A stretch of 13,656 nt of DNA. Source: Rhodospirillaceae bacterium. Its GTDB lineage: Bacteria > Pseudomonadota > Alphaproteobacteria > Thalassobaculales > Thalassobaculaceae. The translations under genes and the position numbers were made by a program. The DNA lies in assembly GCA_002730675.1 (NCBI GenBank), contig PCAV01000062.1, positions 2,827 to 16,482 of the forward strand, written 5' to 3'. Of this stretch, positions 6,253-11,929 are shown piece after piece. Within the stretch, counting starts at the first letter, position 1, and each line of letters starts with the position of its first letter. The notes under the pieces were generated by a model that did not search any database, had not been told where the DNA came from, and was given only the letters and a program-made list of their open reading frames with translations.

Positions 6253-6270
6253 TCAGGATAGCTGTCCTGA
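6253..6270. repeat. Near-perfect 18-bp palindrome
   Basis: TCAGGATAGCTGTCCTGA is self-complementary except for one central pair that becomes a G-U wobble in RNA. It lies in the spacer after the possible SCO stump. Its core closely matches AGGATAGCTATC near the left edge (38-49). An operator or small hairpin are both possible. Confidence 0.4.
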
Positions 6271-6459
6271 AGCTTATTTGCGACAGGATTTCATTTGTTT
6301 GAAACGTTGCAGGTGTCACTCTTTTACAGAGAAATTTGTCGATTTGGTTAATTTATGGCCCGGCTGGGAATTGCAACTTATTTCGTGTTTACATATCTTT
6401 ATTATAATAAAAAACTTTTCTATTATGTATCTAGATTTTCAATACTTTAGGTTTTTATT

Positions 6460-6597
6460 ATGTCAGATAGAGAAATAGCCAACATCTTGTGGCTGCGAAT
6501 AAAAGGAAAACCCATTCCAGATTACTACACTGACGAAGACTGCGAACAAATAATTTATAGATACTGGCATAAAGGAATGGAGGGTCAGGAAGGCTGA
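6460..6597 (+). CDS. 45-residue acidic small protein, unknown
   Basis: ATG at 6460 opens 45 codons: M-S-D-R-E-I-A-N-I-L-W-L-R, then K-G-K-P-I-P-D-Y-Y-T-D-E-D, then C-E-Q-I-I-Y-R-Y-W and a G-M-E-G-Q-E-G tail. The balanced charged and aromatic composition looks like a real soluble protein rather than the Leu/Ile/Lys mixture random AT-rich frames give. A weak TTAGG lies about eight bases before the start. No family or transmembrane segment is recognised, and it stands alone in a gene-poor stretch. Confidence 0.45.
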   Translation: MSDREIANILWLRIKGKPIPDYYTDEDCEQIIYRYWHKGMEGQEG

Positions 6598-6704
6598 CAA
6601 TACCATGTCCTTTGCTCCAATTTTTTATTTATGAAATAGCGGGTCGTACTCAGCTTATTGTTAAAGATACAGCCAATAACTACCACAAAGTCTCATCAAG
6701 AAAT

Positions 6705-6803
6705 TCAATTCTTTGAAGAACGTCGTAGTTTTTGACTCCCGCGATCCATATTTAAAAACCAGAAAAAATATCTTTCATCAACAGTTCGTAAACTTTTTCT
6801 CAT
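6705..6803 (-). CDS. Doubtful 32-residue basic mini-ORF
   Basis: A minus-strand ATG at 6803 opens 32 codons, strongly basic (M-R-K-S-L-R, a central aromatic Y-F-F-W-F, then K-L-R-R-S-S-K-N). Only a distant AAAGGG precedes it. It is listed because nothing else occupies 6598-6856; it may well be chance. Confidence 0.15.
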   Translation of the reverse strand: MRKSLRTVDERYFFWFLNMDRGSQKLRRSSKN

Positions 6804-6856
6804 TCCAGATTAACGACCCTTTGTTTTTAATTTTATCAGGCGGAAATGCCCTAGCG

Positions 6857-7126
6857 CTACTGGGGTGATATTGGGGTCAGTGCGAAAGGAATATGTTTTT
6901 CAACATATGGTTCGACCATCTTTTGAAAATCCGGATTTTCCATCATTCCTTTCATCGCTGCTTCATCAACGTCAAAAAGGGTGATAACTGCTGTTTTATC
7001 ATTCGCTTTGCCTACTAATGTTCGGTTTTCATTACAAATTTTGGCTCTGTTATCTCTATCTTCCAGAAAAAGCTTGTGCCAATCTTCGTACGAAGATTTT
7101 AATTTAACAATTATGTGGATATCCAT
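6857..7126 (-). CDS. DUF3764/ABM-like small alpha/beta-barrel protein
   Basis: 89-residue cytoplasmic protein resembling the ferredoxin-like dimeric barrels (DUF3764 and ABM-like groups): a first strand M-D-I-H-I-I-V-K-L, then Y-E-D-W-H-K-L-F near 14-21, an E-D-R-D-N-R-A helix segment, V-G-K-A-N-D-K-T-A-V-I-T-L-F-D-V-D near 38-54, and a terminal helix with F-Q-K-M-V. Such proteins usually dimerise; some cleave or cyclise small aromatics, others only bind them. No catalytic residue can be named. AAAGAG precedes the ATG by about seven bases. It is divergent from the NTF2-like gene, across a palindrome-rich spacer. The fold is probable; the family name is less certain. Confidence 0.65.
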   Translation of the reverse strand: MDIHIIVKLKSSYEDWHKLFLEDRDNRAKICNENRTLVGKANDKTAVITLFDVDEAAMKGMMENPDFQKMVEPYVEKHIPFALTPISPQ

Positions 7127-7192
7127 ATTTTACTCTTTCTATTTTTCTTTAACTCAATGATAAATACTTTAAACTAATAGAGAATCAAAGGA

Positions 7193-7208
7193 CGTTCTAA
7201 AAAGAACG
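7193..7208. repeat. Inverted repeat in the divergent spacer (1)
   Basis: CGTTCT and AGAACG are perfect complements four A's apart. It lies 67 bases upstream of the minus-strand barrel gene, so it could be an operator for one or both divergent genes. Confidence 0.4.
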
Positions 7209-7223
7209 GATTCCATTCAACTG

Positions 7224-7239
7224 CAATGATAAATCATTG
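7224..7239. repeat. Inverted repeat in the divergent spacer (2)
   Basis: CAATGAT and ATCATTG are perfect complements two bases apart. A further imperfect inverted copy of its right half (CCATTGATT at 7252-7260) overlaps the candidate promoter -35 for the plus-strand gene. Confidence 0.45.
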
Positions 7240-7254
7240 GGTGTCTTAAATCCA

Positions 7255-7282
7255 TTGATTGGAATATTTGTCATAGTATTAA
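7255..7282 (+). promoter_or_regulatory. Candidate sigma-70 promoter for the NTF2-like gene
   Basis: TTGATT (7255-7260) and TATTAA (7277-7282) are 16 bases apart, about 90 bases before the preferred ATG. The -35 lies beside the inverted repeat at 7224-7239, a layout suited to repression or activation. Confidence 0.4.
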
Positions 7283-7372
7283 GTATTTACTTGGTCCAGA
7301 CTAATAACACGCGAACGTTTGAAGACAGAAAATAACAATTTTTATTTTTTAAAAGCGAATTGGAACCTTCGA

Positions 7373-7765
7373 ATGGAAGATGCAAAATCAGCTATTTTGG
7401 GCCACCACGAGGCAATAAATAAGCAGGACACAGAGGAATATCTTGCTACTGTAAAGTTTCCTTTTACTTACCAAAACTTTAATGGCGTCGCTTTAACAGC
7501 GGAAACGGCGCAAGATTACGAAGATCGACTGGAGATGCCGTGGGAAATAATAAAAAGGACAGAGAAGGAATGGGCTTATTCATCATTAGATCTTTTAGAA
7601 GAAGTTGCTCGGTCTGAGTCGTCCGTCGTTTTCAAGGTTGCAGCCAGCCGAATAAACAACTCCGGAGACACCGATATTGTTATTCATGCTATATGGATTG
7701 CAGTAAAAACGGATGGAAATTGGGGGATACAATTTAGACACAATTTAGGAAAACCGGTAGCTTAG
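7373..7765 (+). CDS. NTF2-like (SnoaL/DUF4440-type) protein
   Basis: 130 residues from the ATG at 7373, which has GGAA eight bases upstream; a TTG at 7319 would add 18 atypical residues. The sequence follows an NTF2-like fold: an N-terminal helix (A-K-S-A-I-L-G-H-H-E-A-I-N), E-Y-L-A-T-V-K-F-P-F near 22-31, then long strands including S-S-V-V-F-K-V-A-A-S-R and I-V-I-H-A-I-W-I-A-V-K, and a final W-G-I-Q-F-R-H-N. Members are polyketide cyclases, isomerases or simple binding proteins; no catalytic pair is assignable here. It is unrelated in detail to the NTF2-like gene at 3166. It ends 26 bases from the convergent NIPSNAP-like gene. Confidence 0.7.
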   Translation: MEDAKSAILGHHEAINKQDTEEYLATVKFPFTYQNFNGVALTAETAQDYEDRLEMPWEIIKRTEKEWAYSSLDLLEEVARSESSVVFKVAASRINNSGDTDIVIHAIWIAVKTDGNWGIQFRHNLGKPVA

Positions 7766-7778
7766 TGCGATAAAAAGC

Positions 7779-7792
7779 GTAAAAAATTTTAC
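7779..7792. terminator. Possible weak bidirectional terminator
   Basis: GTAAAA and TTTTAC flank two A's in the 26-base gap between convergent genes. The stem is AT-only at its centre, so it would be weak; the position between convergent stops is its main support. Confidence 0.25.
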
Positions 7793-8445
7793 TAACTCCA
7801 GCGAACATCGTCATTTAGGTCATGGGCTGTTAATAACGTTGTCGTATAAACAGTTGTCCAATCGCATAGATCATAGCGTTTGCTCAGCTTCCTCCGTACT
7901 TCTTTTTCTTCATGAGTAACAGGGATTTTTGATCTCTCCCAAACGGCGAGGTTAGGACGCCTTGTTAACAAAAGGGTACGCGTGTTGTTGTTGGCATCCG
8001 CATCGTTGTCTAATTTCCAAAGTCCTATGATTTTTGAGTCATAGTTTTTTTCGAAATCAGGCCAGGCTTCAACACATAATTGTATAAATTCGTCAAAATT
8101 CTGTTTAGGAGTTTCGAACCACCTAAATGCATAATTTCCTTGTTTCGTAGGTGGTTCTTCAGATGTTGGTTTTACGGTGGGAAACATGAAATTTTTTTCA
8201 ATAGAGTCAATTGTTCTTATACTACTGAACAATTCATCAGTGGTTTTATTTGCTAATTCGGCGTTCGGCCAGATGGATATAACTGTGAGGGTATCTCTCG
8301 GCAATCCAATTTGACTTCTCCAAATCCCGTAGAGCTTGGTACCGTGTTTACTTTCTTTGAAGAGCTCGGACGCCGCAATTTTTGTTGCCGTCGATTTCCA
8401 TGTTCGCGGTGAACAATGGACCCGGTTATGTACGTAGAACTCCAA
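7792..8445 (-). CDS. NIPSNAP-like two-domain alpha/beta-barrel protein
   Basis: 217-residue protein with two similar halves of the dimeric alpha/beta-barrel kind, resembling NIPSNAP proteins. Half 1 (1-100) has K-L-Y-G-I-W-R-S-Q-I-G-L-P-R-D near 38-52 and V-I-S-I-W-P-N near 55-61; half 2 (about 103-217) has F-R-W-F-E, F-I-Q-L-C-V-E-A-W-P-D-F-E, I-I-G-L-W-K-L-D and L-L-L-T-R-R-P-N-L-A-V-W-E. The G-x-W plus polar-loop pattern recurs in both, supporting an internal duplication. The start is TTG at 8445 with only a weak GGAT upstream; no other in-frame start is near. Function is unknown; relatives bind small hydrophobic molecules. Confidence 0.7.
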   Translation of the reverse strand: MEFYVHNRVHCSPRTWKSTATKIAASELFKESKHGTKLYGIWRSQIGLPRDTLTVISIWPNAELANKTTDELFSSIRTIDSIEKNFMFPTVKPTSEEPPTKQGNYAFRWFETPKQNFDEFIQLCVEAWPDFEKNYDSKIIGLWKLDNDADANNNTRTLLLTRRPNLAVWERSKIPVTHEEKEVRRKLSKRYDLCDWTTVYTTTLLTAHDLNDDVRWS

Positions 8446-8550
8446 GGTTTATCCGTTCTTTAATAATATTTAATATTAAATTGCTATGGTTATACATTAG
8501 ATAGAGCCGGAATAAAAATGCTTACAAAAACAAAGATGGGTTCAGTGTTG

Positions 8551-8688
8551 CTAATTAGGTAGGCTTCGATGTTTATTTTTCGTTGAGACGCGAGATAAAT
8601 AAGGTCGACCGAAGCAATAAGCCATTAGCCCTATACTTAAAGGCGTAAGCGCAAGTATTAGACTCCAACTTAAAATCGAAATAGACAT
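8551..8688 (-). CDS. 45-residue membrane mini-protein, unknown
   Basis: A minus-strand ATG at 8688 opens 45 codons. Residues 4-24 (I-L-S-W-S-L-I-L-A-L-T-P-L-S-I-G-L-M-A-Y-C) form one membrane helix, followed by F-G-R-P-Y and a basic tail (R-V-S-T-K-N-K-H-R-S-L-P-N), predicting a cytoplasmic C-terminus. The composition is protein-like, but the ribosome site is weak (GGT nine bases upstream). It lies 105 bases upstream of the NIPSNAP-like gene in the same direction and could share its transcript. Confidence 0.4.
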   Translation of the reverse strand: MSISILSWSLILALTPLSIGLMAYCFGRPYLSRVSTKNKHRSLPN

Positions 8689-8754
8689 GATTGACCGTTA
8701 ACTGATTTTTAAGAACAGAACTGCCGTTAAAAACGTATCGCTGGGAGAGCTAAA

Positions 8755-8802
8755 ATGCAGCAGCAATTTGAGAAGGCACCTAAAACAGCCAACCTGGATT
8801 GA
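8755..8802 (+). CDS. 15-residue ORF with a strong ribosome site; possibly frameshifted
   Basis: GGGAGA at 8743-8748 precedes an ATG at 8755 by about six bases, an unusually good start for this spacer. The frame ends after 15 codons (M-Q-Q-Q-F-E-K-A-P-K-T-A-N-L-D). The +1 frame is open from 8702 to the TAA at 8873-8875 and reads P-T-W-I-D-A-V-S-C-D-A-D, then A-A-T-Y-F-V-I-R-A-N-K-M-R-G-G-H, which looks protein-like. A single indel would join them into a protein of about 40 residues. Confidence 0.25.
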   Translation: MQQQFEKAPKTANLD

Positions 8803-9062
8803 TGCCGTGAGTTGCGACGCAGACGCTGCAACTTATTTTGTGATACGAGCGAATAAAATGCGTGGAGGACACTAATGTTTATGTTTCGAGAACGCTTTTA
8901 GTTGGTGCTGTATTTCCATTTTGCATATTTAAGCTTTTAACAACTGAGCTAGATTAGATTAAATTTTTTTATATCTGTTTTTTTAGCTGCCTGATATTTT
9001 ACTCAAGCAACAATTTAGCTCTATGTTTGCAAAGAAGGATAAAATATACTCCGGCTTTAAAA

Positions 9063-9137
9063 TTACATGTAAGAAATAATATCAACTATCGCCCCAAAGA
9101 CAGCAAATGCACCGAGAATAATTAAGATGGTTTCCAT
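9063..9137 (-). CDS. 24-residue membrane mini-protein, copy B
   Basis: A minus-strand ATG at 9137 opens 24 codons: M-E-T-I-L-I-I-L-G-A-F-A, then V-F-G-A-I-V-D-I-I-S-Y-M. It is a single hydrophobic helix with one Asp at 19, the same length as the ORF at 4542-4616 and alignable to it. GGA lies about eight bases upstream. The repeated design on the same strand suggests a real small family, perhaps a regulatory subunit or type I toxin-like peptide; no antisense RNA or partner was identified. Confidence 0.45.
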   Translation of the reverse strand: METILIILGAFAVFGAIVDIISYM

Positions 9138-9180
9138 AACGGGATCCAGTATTAAATTGTTTAAATGGATTTATAAAAGT

Positions 9181-9209
9181 AAACCTACTCACTTGACTAA
9201 CATAGGTTT
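9181..9209. repeat. Inverted repeat AAACCTA ... TAGGTTT
   Basis: Perfect seven-base arms (9181-9187 and 9203-9209) with a 15-base spacer containing TTGACT. It lies about 150 bases before the glutathione S-transferase gene and 44 bases upstream of the minus-strand mini-ORF. It could be an operator overlapping a -35 element; no convincing -10 was found. Confidence 0.35.
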
Positions 9210-9356
9210 GAAATTCGTTCTGTCGAGAATGAAAATCTTTTCTTATTAAAATAATAGTTTAACAGTTGGTTTCAATTCAGTATTTATTGTATCCCTCTAG
9301 GCTATATCCCGCTAGATGGTTATCAAAATTAATAATTTAAAAAGGTTAAATTTAAA

Positions 9357-9980
9357 ATGAAGCTTTTTGGAAGTTATGGGTCTCCATTTACTAGGAGAGT
9401 TGGCGTTACGCTACTGATGTATGGTTTTAAATTTGAGCATGTAGCACTGCGATCAAGCGTACCCGAAGAATTAGAAGAACTCAAACAGTTAAATCCCCTG
9501 GCACGTGTCCCGGCCCTCCAAACTGATGAAGGAATGGTGCTTGTGGACAGCACTACGATACTGGATTATCTTGATCAGTTAAAAGGTTCCGATGGTCAAT
9601 TAGTGCCAACAACAGGTCTTTCCAGAACAAAAATGTTGAATGTGATAGGTATCGCAGCTGGTGCAGCGGAGAAGGCGGTCGCTTGTTATTACGAAGAAGG
9701 TGTTAATGCAAAACGTCCATTAGATAAAGTTTATCGACCTTGGGTTGATAGGATGTACGAGCAAACGAAGGATGGGCTCGATGCATTAGAAACGATGGTT
9801 GAGGGACCTTGGGTTATGGGTGAAACTATTACACAAGCTGATGTGTCCATTGTTTGTTTTTGGGACTTCATTATAAAAAATCGCCCAGAATCTGCGCCTG
9901 GAATTATATGCCCGAAACTGGAAGAAATTTCGCTTAAAGCAAATGCTTTAAAGGAGTTTGCAGCAACCGTTCCGACATAA
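9357..9980 (+). CDS. Glutathione S-transferase family protein (1)
   Basis: Cytosolic GST-like protein, 207 residues, normal for the superfamily. N-terminal thioredoxin-like domain (1-75): candidate catalytic Ser in G-S-P-F-T-R-R-V (S9), cis-proline in R-V-P-A-L (P52), and the gamma-glutamyl-binding D-S pair (64-65). The C-terminal helical domain has the usual G-x-x-I-T-x-A-D-V-S hydrophobic staple near 155-164. Such enzymes conjugate or reduce electrophiles using glutathione. The start ATG has only a weak AAAGG about 12 bases away. It heads the plus-strand set leading to a second GST and a DHA2 exporter, but gaps of 195 bases or more suggest separate promoters. Confidence 0.92.
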   Translation: MKLFGSYGSPFTRRVGVTLLMYGFKFEHVALRSSVPEELEELKQLNPLARVPALQTDEGMVLVDSTTILDYLDQLKGSDGQLVPTTGLSRTKMLNVIGIAAGAAEKAVACYYEEGVNAKRPLDKVYRPWVDRMYEQTKDGLDALETMVEGPWVMGETITQADVSIVCFWDFIIKNRPESAPGIICPKLEEISLKANALKEFAATVPT

Positions 9981-10175
9981 GGTTATAATCTGACCGCTAG
10001 TTAGCAAAATAAACCGTCTGCCTGCTCACATGCAAATCTTGTCACTGATGTACGCAGATATTTAATTTTCGTCTACGTAACAAAAATATAATAAATATCT
10101 CGGTGACAGTAGTCTTAAAGTGGTTTCTTATGAATGAGACTTATTTTTTCGATAGACGATTAAGGAGTTTAAGTT

Positions 10176-10772
10176 ATGGCTAATTATTTTGTTATATCAC
10201 GCGCAAAACCAAAGTCTGGATACGCTGCTACTGGCTTGAAACATCTCAAAACGCTAGCTGATTTCACTAAAGAAAATGGGGCGGTTCACTGTGATGTAGG
10301 AGTCCTTCAAACTGGAGCTAACGCTGGTTCATTAATTGCTGCCATGTTTGTTGAGAAAATGGCCACGATCGAAAATATTTTTGATCATTTTCCAAATCAA
10401 GAGTTTTATAAAGAAATGTTTTCGACAGGTAACATGGAAATTACCGGTCGTGGAATTGGTCGAATTCACCACCGTGAGTCGGGTTCTTCGGACAAACCGA
10501 AATATATGGTTTTAACAAAATTTAGTTCAAAAACTGAAATGCTCGATGAAGCAAAACAAGTGATGGGTATATTTATGGAAAACGGTGCTCTATCATGTGG
10601 TTATGCAACGTTTGGCGCAGGTGACTATGCCGGTGACAGAGTGATGGGCGTTCGGTATCCGTCACTTGACGCTATTCAAAACGCATATGAAGCAGCCAGA
10701 GCAAGTGAAGTCTACGCGTCGGCTCTGTCAGACGTAGAGTTGCATTTTCGGAATGTAATCCGTCTGGGATAG
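10176..10772 (+). CDS. Two-domain dimeric alpha/beta-barrel protein (possibly DUF6854)
   Basis: 198 residues forming two repeats of a ferredoxin-like alpha/beta-barrel unit. Repeat 1: N-Y-F-V-I-S-R-A-K-P-K-S-G-Y (3-16), then G-A-N-A-G-S-L-I-A-A-M-F-V (47-59) and F-Y-K-E-M-F. Repeat 2: K-Y-M-V-L-T-K-F (108-115), then G-A-G-D-Y-A-G-D-R-V-M-G-V-R-Y-P (146-161) and S-E-V-Y-A-S-A-L. Both repeats carry a G-A-x-x-A-G-x turn before a strand. I associate this with the DUF6854 group, with modest confidence; function unknown. AAGGAG at 10162-10167 lies eight bases before the ATG, a strong site. It sits between the two GST genes. Confidence 0.7.
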   Translation: MANYFVISRAKPKSGYAATGLKHLKTLADFTKENGAVHCDVGVLQTGANAGSLIAAMFVEKMATIENIFDHFPNQEFYKEMFSTGNMEITGRGIGRIHHRESGSSDKPKYMVLTKFSSKTEMLDEAKQVMGIFMENGALSCGYATFGAGDYAGDRVMGVRYPSLDAIQNAYEAARASEVYASALSDVELHFRNVIRLG

Positions 10773-10783
10773 AAAACTTCAAC

Positions 10784-10815
10784 GGCACATTTTCTTTGTG
10801 GGCCCCGGCTTTTTT
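10784..10815 (+). terminator. Possible terminator after the barrel protein gene
   Basis: GGCACA (10784-10789) can pair with TGT plus GCC (10797-10799 and 10802-10804) with a two-base bulge; a T-run follows at 10810-10815. GCCCCG at 10802-10807 can alternatively pair with CGGGGC at 10838-10843. The position 12 bases after the stop supports a transcript end. Confidence 0.4.
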
Positions 10816-11047
10816 GTATCAGCAAAATCCGTTATGTCGGGGCTTACTTGCATAATTGATTTTATATAGGAAACAAATCACAGTCACAAAAATTATTTAA
10901 TTTTACTGTATTGTTCTAAAGTTCTTTCTTTAAAAAAGTCAAAGAGGTTAGATTAAGTTAACCATTACCTTTCCTCAAAATTTGGTTTTTTCTTGGTATC
11001 TCGATTTGAGAAAAATAAGTAGTGATAAGTTAATAGATTGATGTGAT

Positions 11048-11152
11048 ATGAAACGAAGCATCAGGATAAAAAATTTATTGAAGTCATTTAGTATTGGTAT
11101 TTTTCTTACATTTATTGGGATCATGATAGGCATGAGTTTCATGGCGTTGTGA
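11048..11152 (+). CDS. 34-residue membrane mini-protein, doubtful
   Basis: ATG at 11048 opens 34 codons: basic start M-K-R-S-I-R-I-K-N-L-L-K, then a hydrophobic helix S-I-G-I-F-L-T-F-I-G-I-M-I-G-M. The positive-inside arrangement suits a small inner-membrane protein with its N-terminus in the cytoplasm. There is no clear ribosome site. It lies 83 bases before the second GST. Confidence 0.3.
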   Translation: MKRSIRIKNLLKSFSIGIFLTFIGIMIGMSFMAL

Positions 11153-11225
11153 TTACTGATTTTGTATCCCTCGCTATCTAAATACAATTATATCAACCGC
11201 GTGCCATTATTTTTTTGTGTTCTCC

Positions 11226-11231
11226 GGAGAG
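11226..11231 (+). promoter_or_regulatory. Ribosome site that fixes the second GST start
   Basis: GGAGAG four bases before the ATG at 11236 selects that start over an in-frame TTG at 11215, which would add seven residues before the first strand of the thioredoxin-like fold. Confidence 0.7.
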
Positions 11232-11235
11232 TAAA

Positions 11236-11859
11236 ATGATCAAGATTTATCATACGAAAGGTACGCGAGGGCTCAGGGTAATATGGCTCTGTGAAGAGTT
11301 AAATATTGATTATCAGATACAAAAGGTTGATTTCTCAAAGGAATTTAGGTTCAGCAGAGAATGGCTAAAAATAAATCCCTTGGGAAAGTTACCCTCAATG
11401 CAAGATGGAGATGTATTGCTTTTTGAATCATGCGCAATGATGCAATATATTTTAGACAAGTATGGAGAGGGGAGATTGCAACCTTTAGCCGGGACACCAA
11501 ATTACGCATATTTTTTACAGTGGCTATGGTTTTCCGAGGCTACTTTTGCACGGCCTATTGGTGAAATAGTAAATCATCGAAGAGAATTTCCTGATGAACA
11601 GGAAATACCTGAGGTAGTGCGAGAAATGCAATCAAGGATATATAAATGCTTGGATGCTCTTAATGAAGCCCTTAGAGGAAAAGAATTCATTTTGGGAGAA
11701 GTCTTTACAGCAGCTGACATAAGTTTGGGTTATAGTCTCTTAATCGCTCAAAATAGAATCAAAAAGGATTTTCCTGAAAGGGTAGCCAAGTATTGGAGTA
11801 ATATATCATCGAGAAGTGCCTTTATAAGTGCTCGGAGTAGAGAAAAGAGTAATAATTAG
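11236..11859 (+). CDS. Glutathione S-transferase family protein (2)
   Basis: 207-residue GST from the ATG at 11236. N-terminal domain: I-K-I-Y-H-T, then K-G-T-R-G-L-R-V-I-W-L-C-E-E-L (8-22), where family members usually have Ser near positions 10-12; here Thr10 or Arg11 occupies the site, so the chemistry may differ. K-L-P-S has the cis-proline at 53 and E-S is at 64-65. The C-terminal helical domain carries F-I-L-G-E-x-F-T-A-A-D-I-S, a strong family signature. It belongs to a different subgroup from the GST at 9357 (little shared sequence outside the motifs), so it is not a recent duplicate. It is followed 70 bases later by the exporter gene. Confidence 0.92.
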   Translation: MIKIYHTKGTRGLRVIWLCEELNIDYQIQKVDFSKEFRFSREWLKINPLGKLPSMQDGDVLLFESCAMMQYILDKYGEGRLQPLAGTPNYAYFLQWLWFSEATFARPIGEIVNHRREFPDEQEIPEVVREMQSRIYKCLDALNEALRGKEFILGEVFTAADISLGYSLLIAQNRIKKDFPERVAKYWSNISSRSAFISARSREKSNN

Positions 11860-11929
11860 ATAATGATATTCTGTTAATTTAAGTTTTGGTGACATGTTCG
11901 TGACGGCGACTAAAATTGAATAAATTACT

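Larger units (their letters stand above)
8446..9356. other. 0.9 kb gene-poor stretch with mini-ORFs and hairpins
   Basis: No normal-sized gene. It holds three listed mini-ORFs (8551-8688 minus, 8755-8802 plus, 9063-9137 minus), an inverted repeat at 9181-9209 and an 8811-8832 GTTGC/GCAAC hairpin. A slightly more GC-rich patch (about 8755-8875) stands out from its AT-rich surroundings. It may hide a small RNA, but no recognisable RNA family was seen. Confidence 0.5.
10773..11235. other. 463-base spacer with one mini-ORF and a possible terminator
   Basis: Between the barrel protein and the second GST. It holds a possible terminator at its left end and the 34-residue membrane ORF at 11048-11152. 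The opposite-strand frame at 10975-11187 has no ribosome site and biased composition; nothing else was seen. Confidence 0.5.

Noticed and set aside
6278..6478. Plus-strand frame of 66 residues from a TTG
   Set aside because: No ribosome site, Cys/Phe/Ile-heavy composition typical of random AT-rich frames, and it overlaps the more protein-like ORF at 6460.
7193..7208. LexA box reading of the GTTC ... GAAC repeat
   Set aside because: Alphaproteobacterial LexA sites are GTTC-N7-GTTC direct repeats; orientation and spacing here do not fit.
10975..11187. Minus-strand frame of 70 residues
   Set aside because: No ribosome site and Ile/Asn/Lys-rich composition as expected by chance; a plus-strand mini-ORF there is slightly more plausible.
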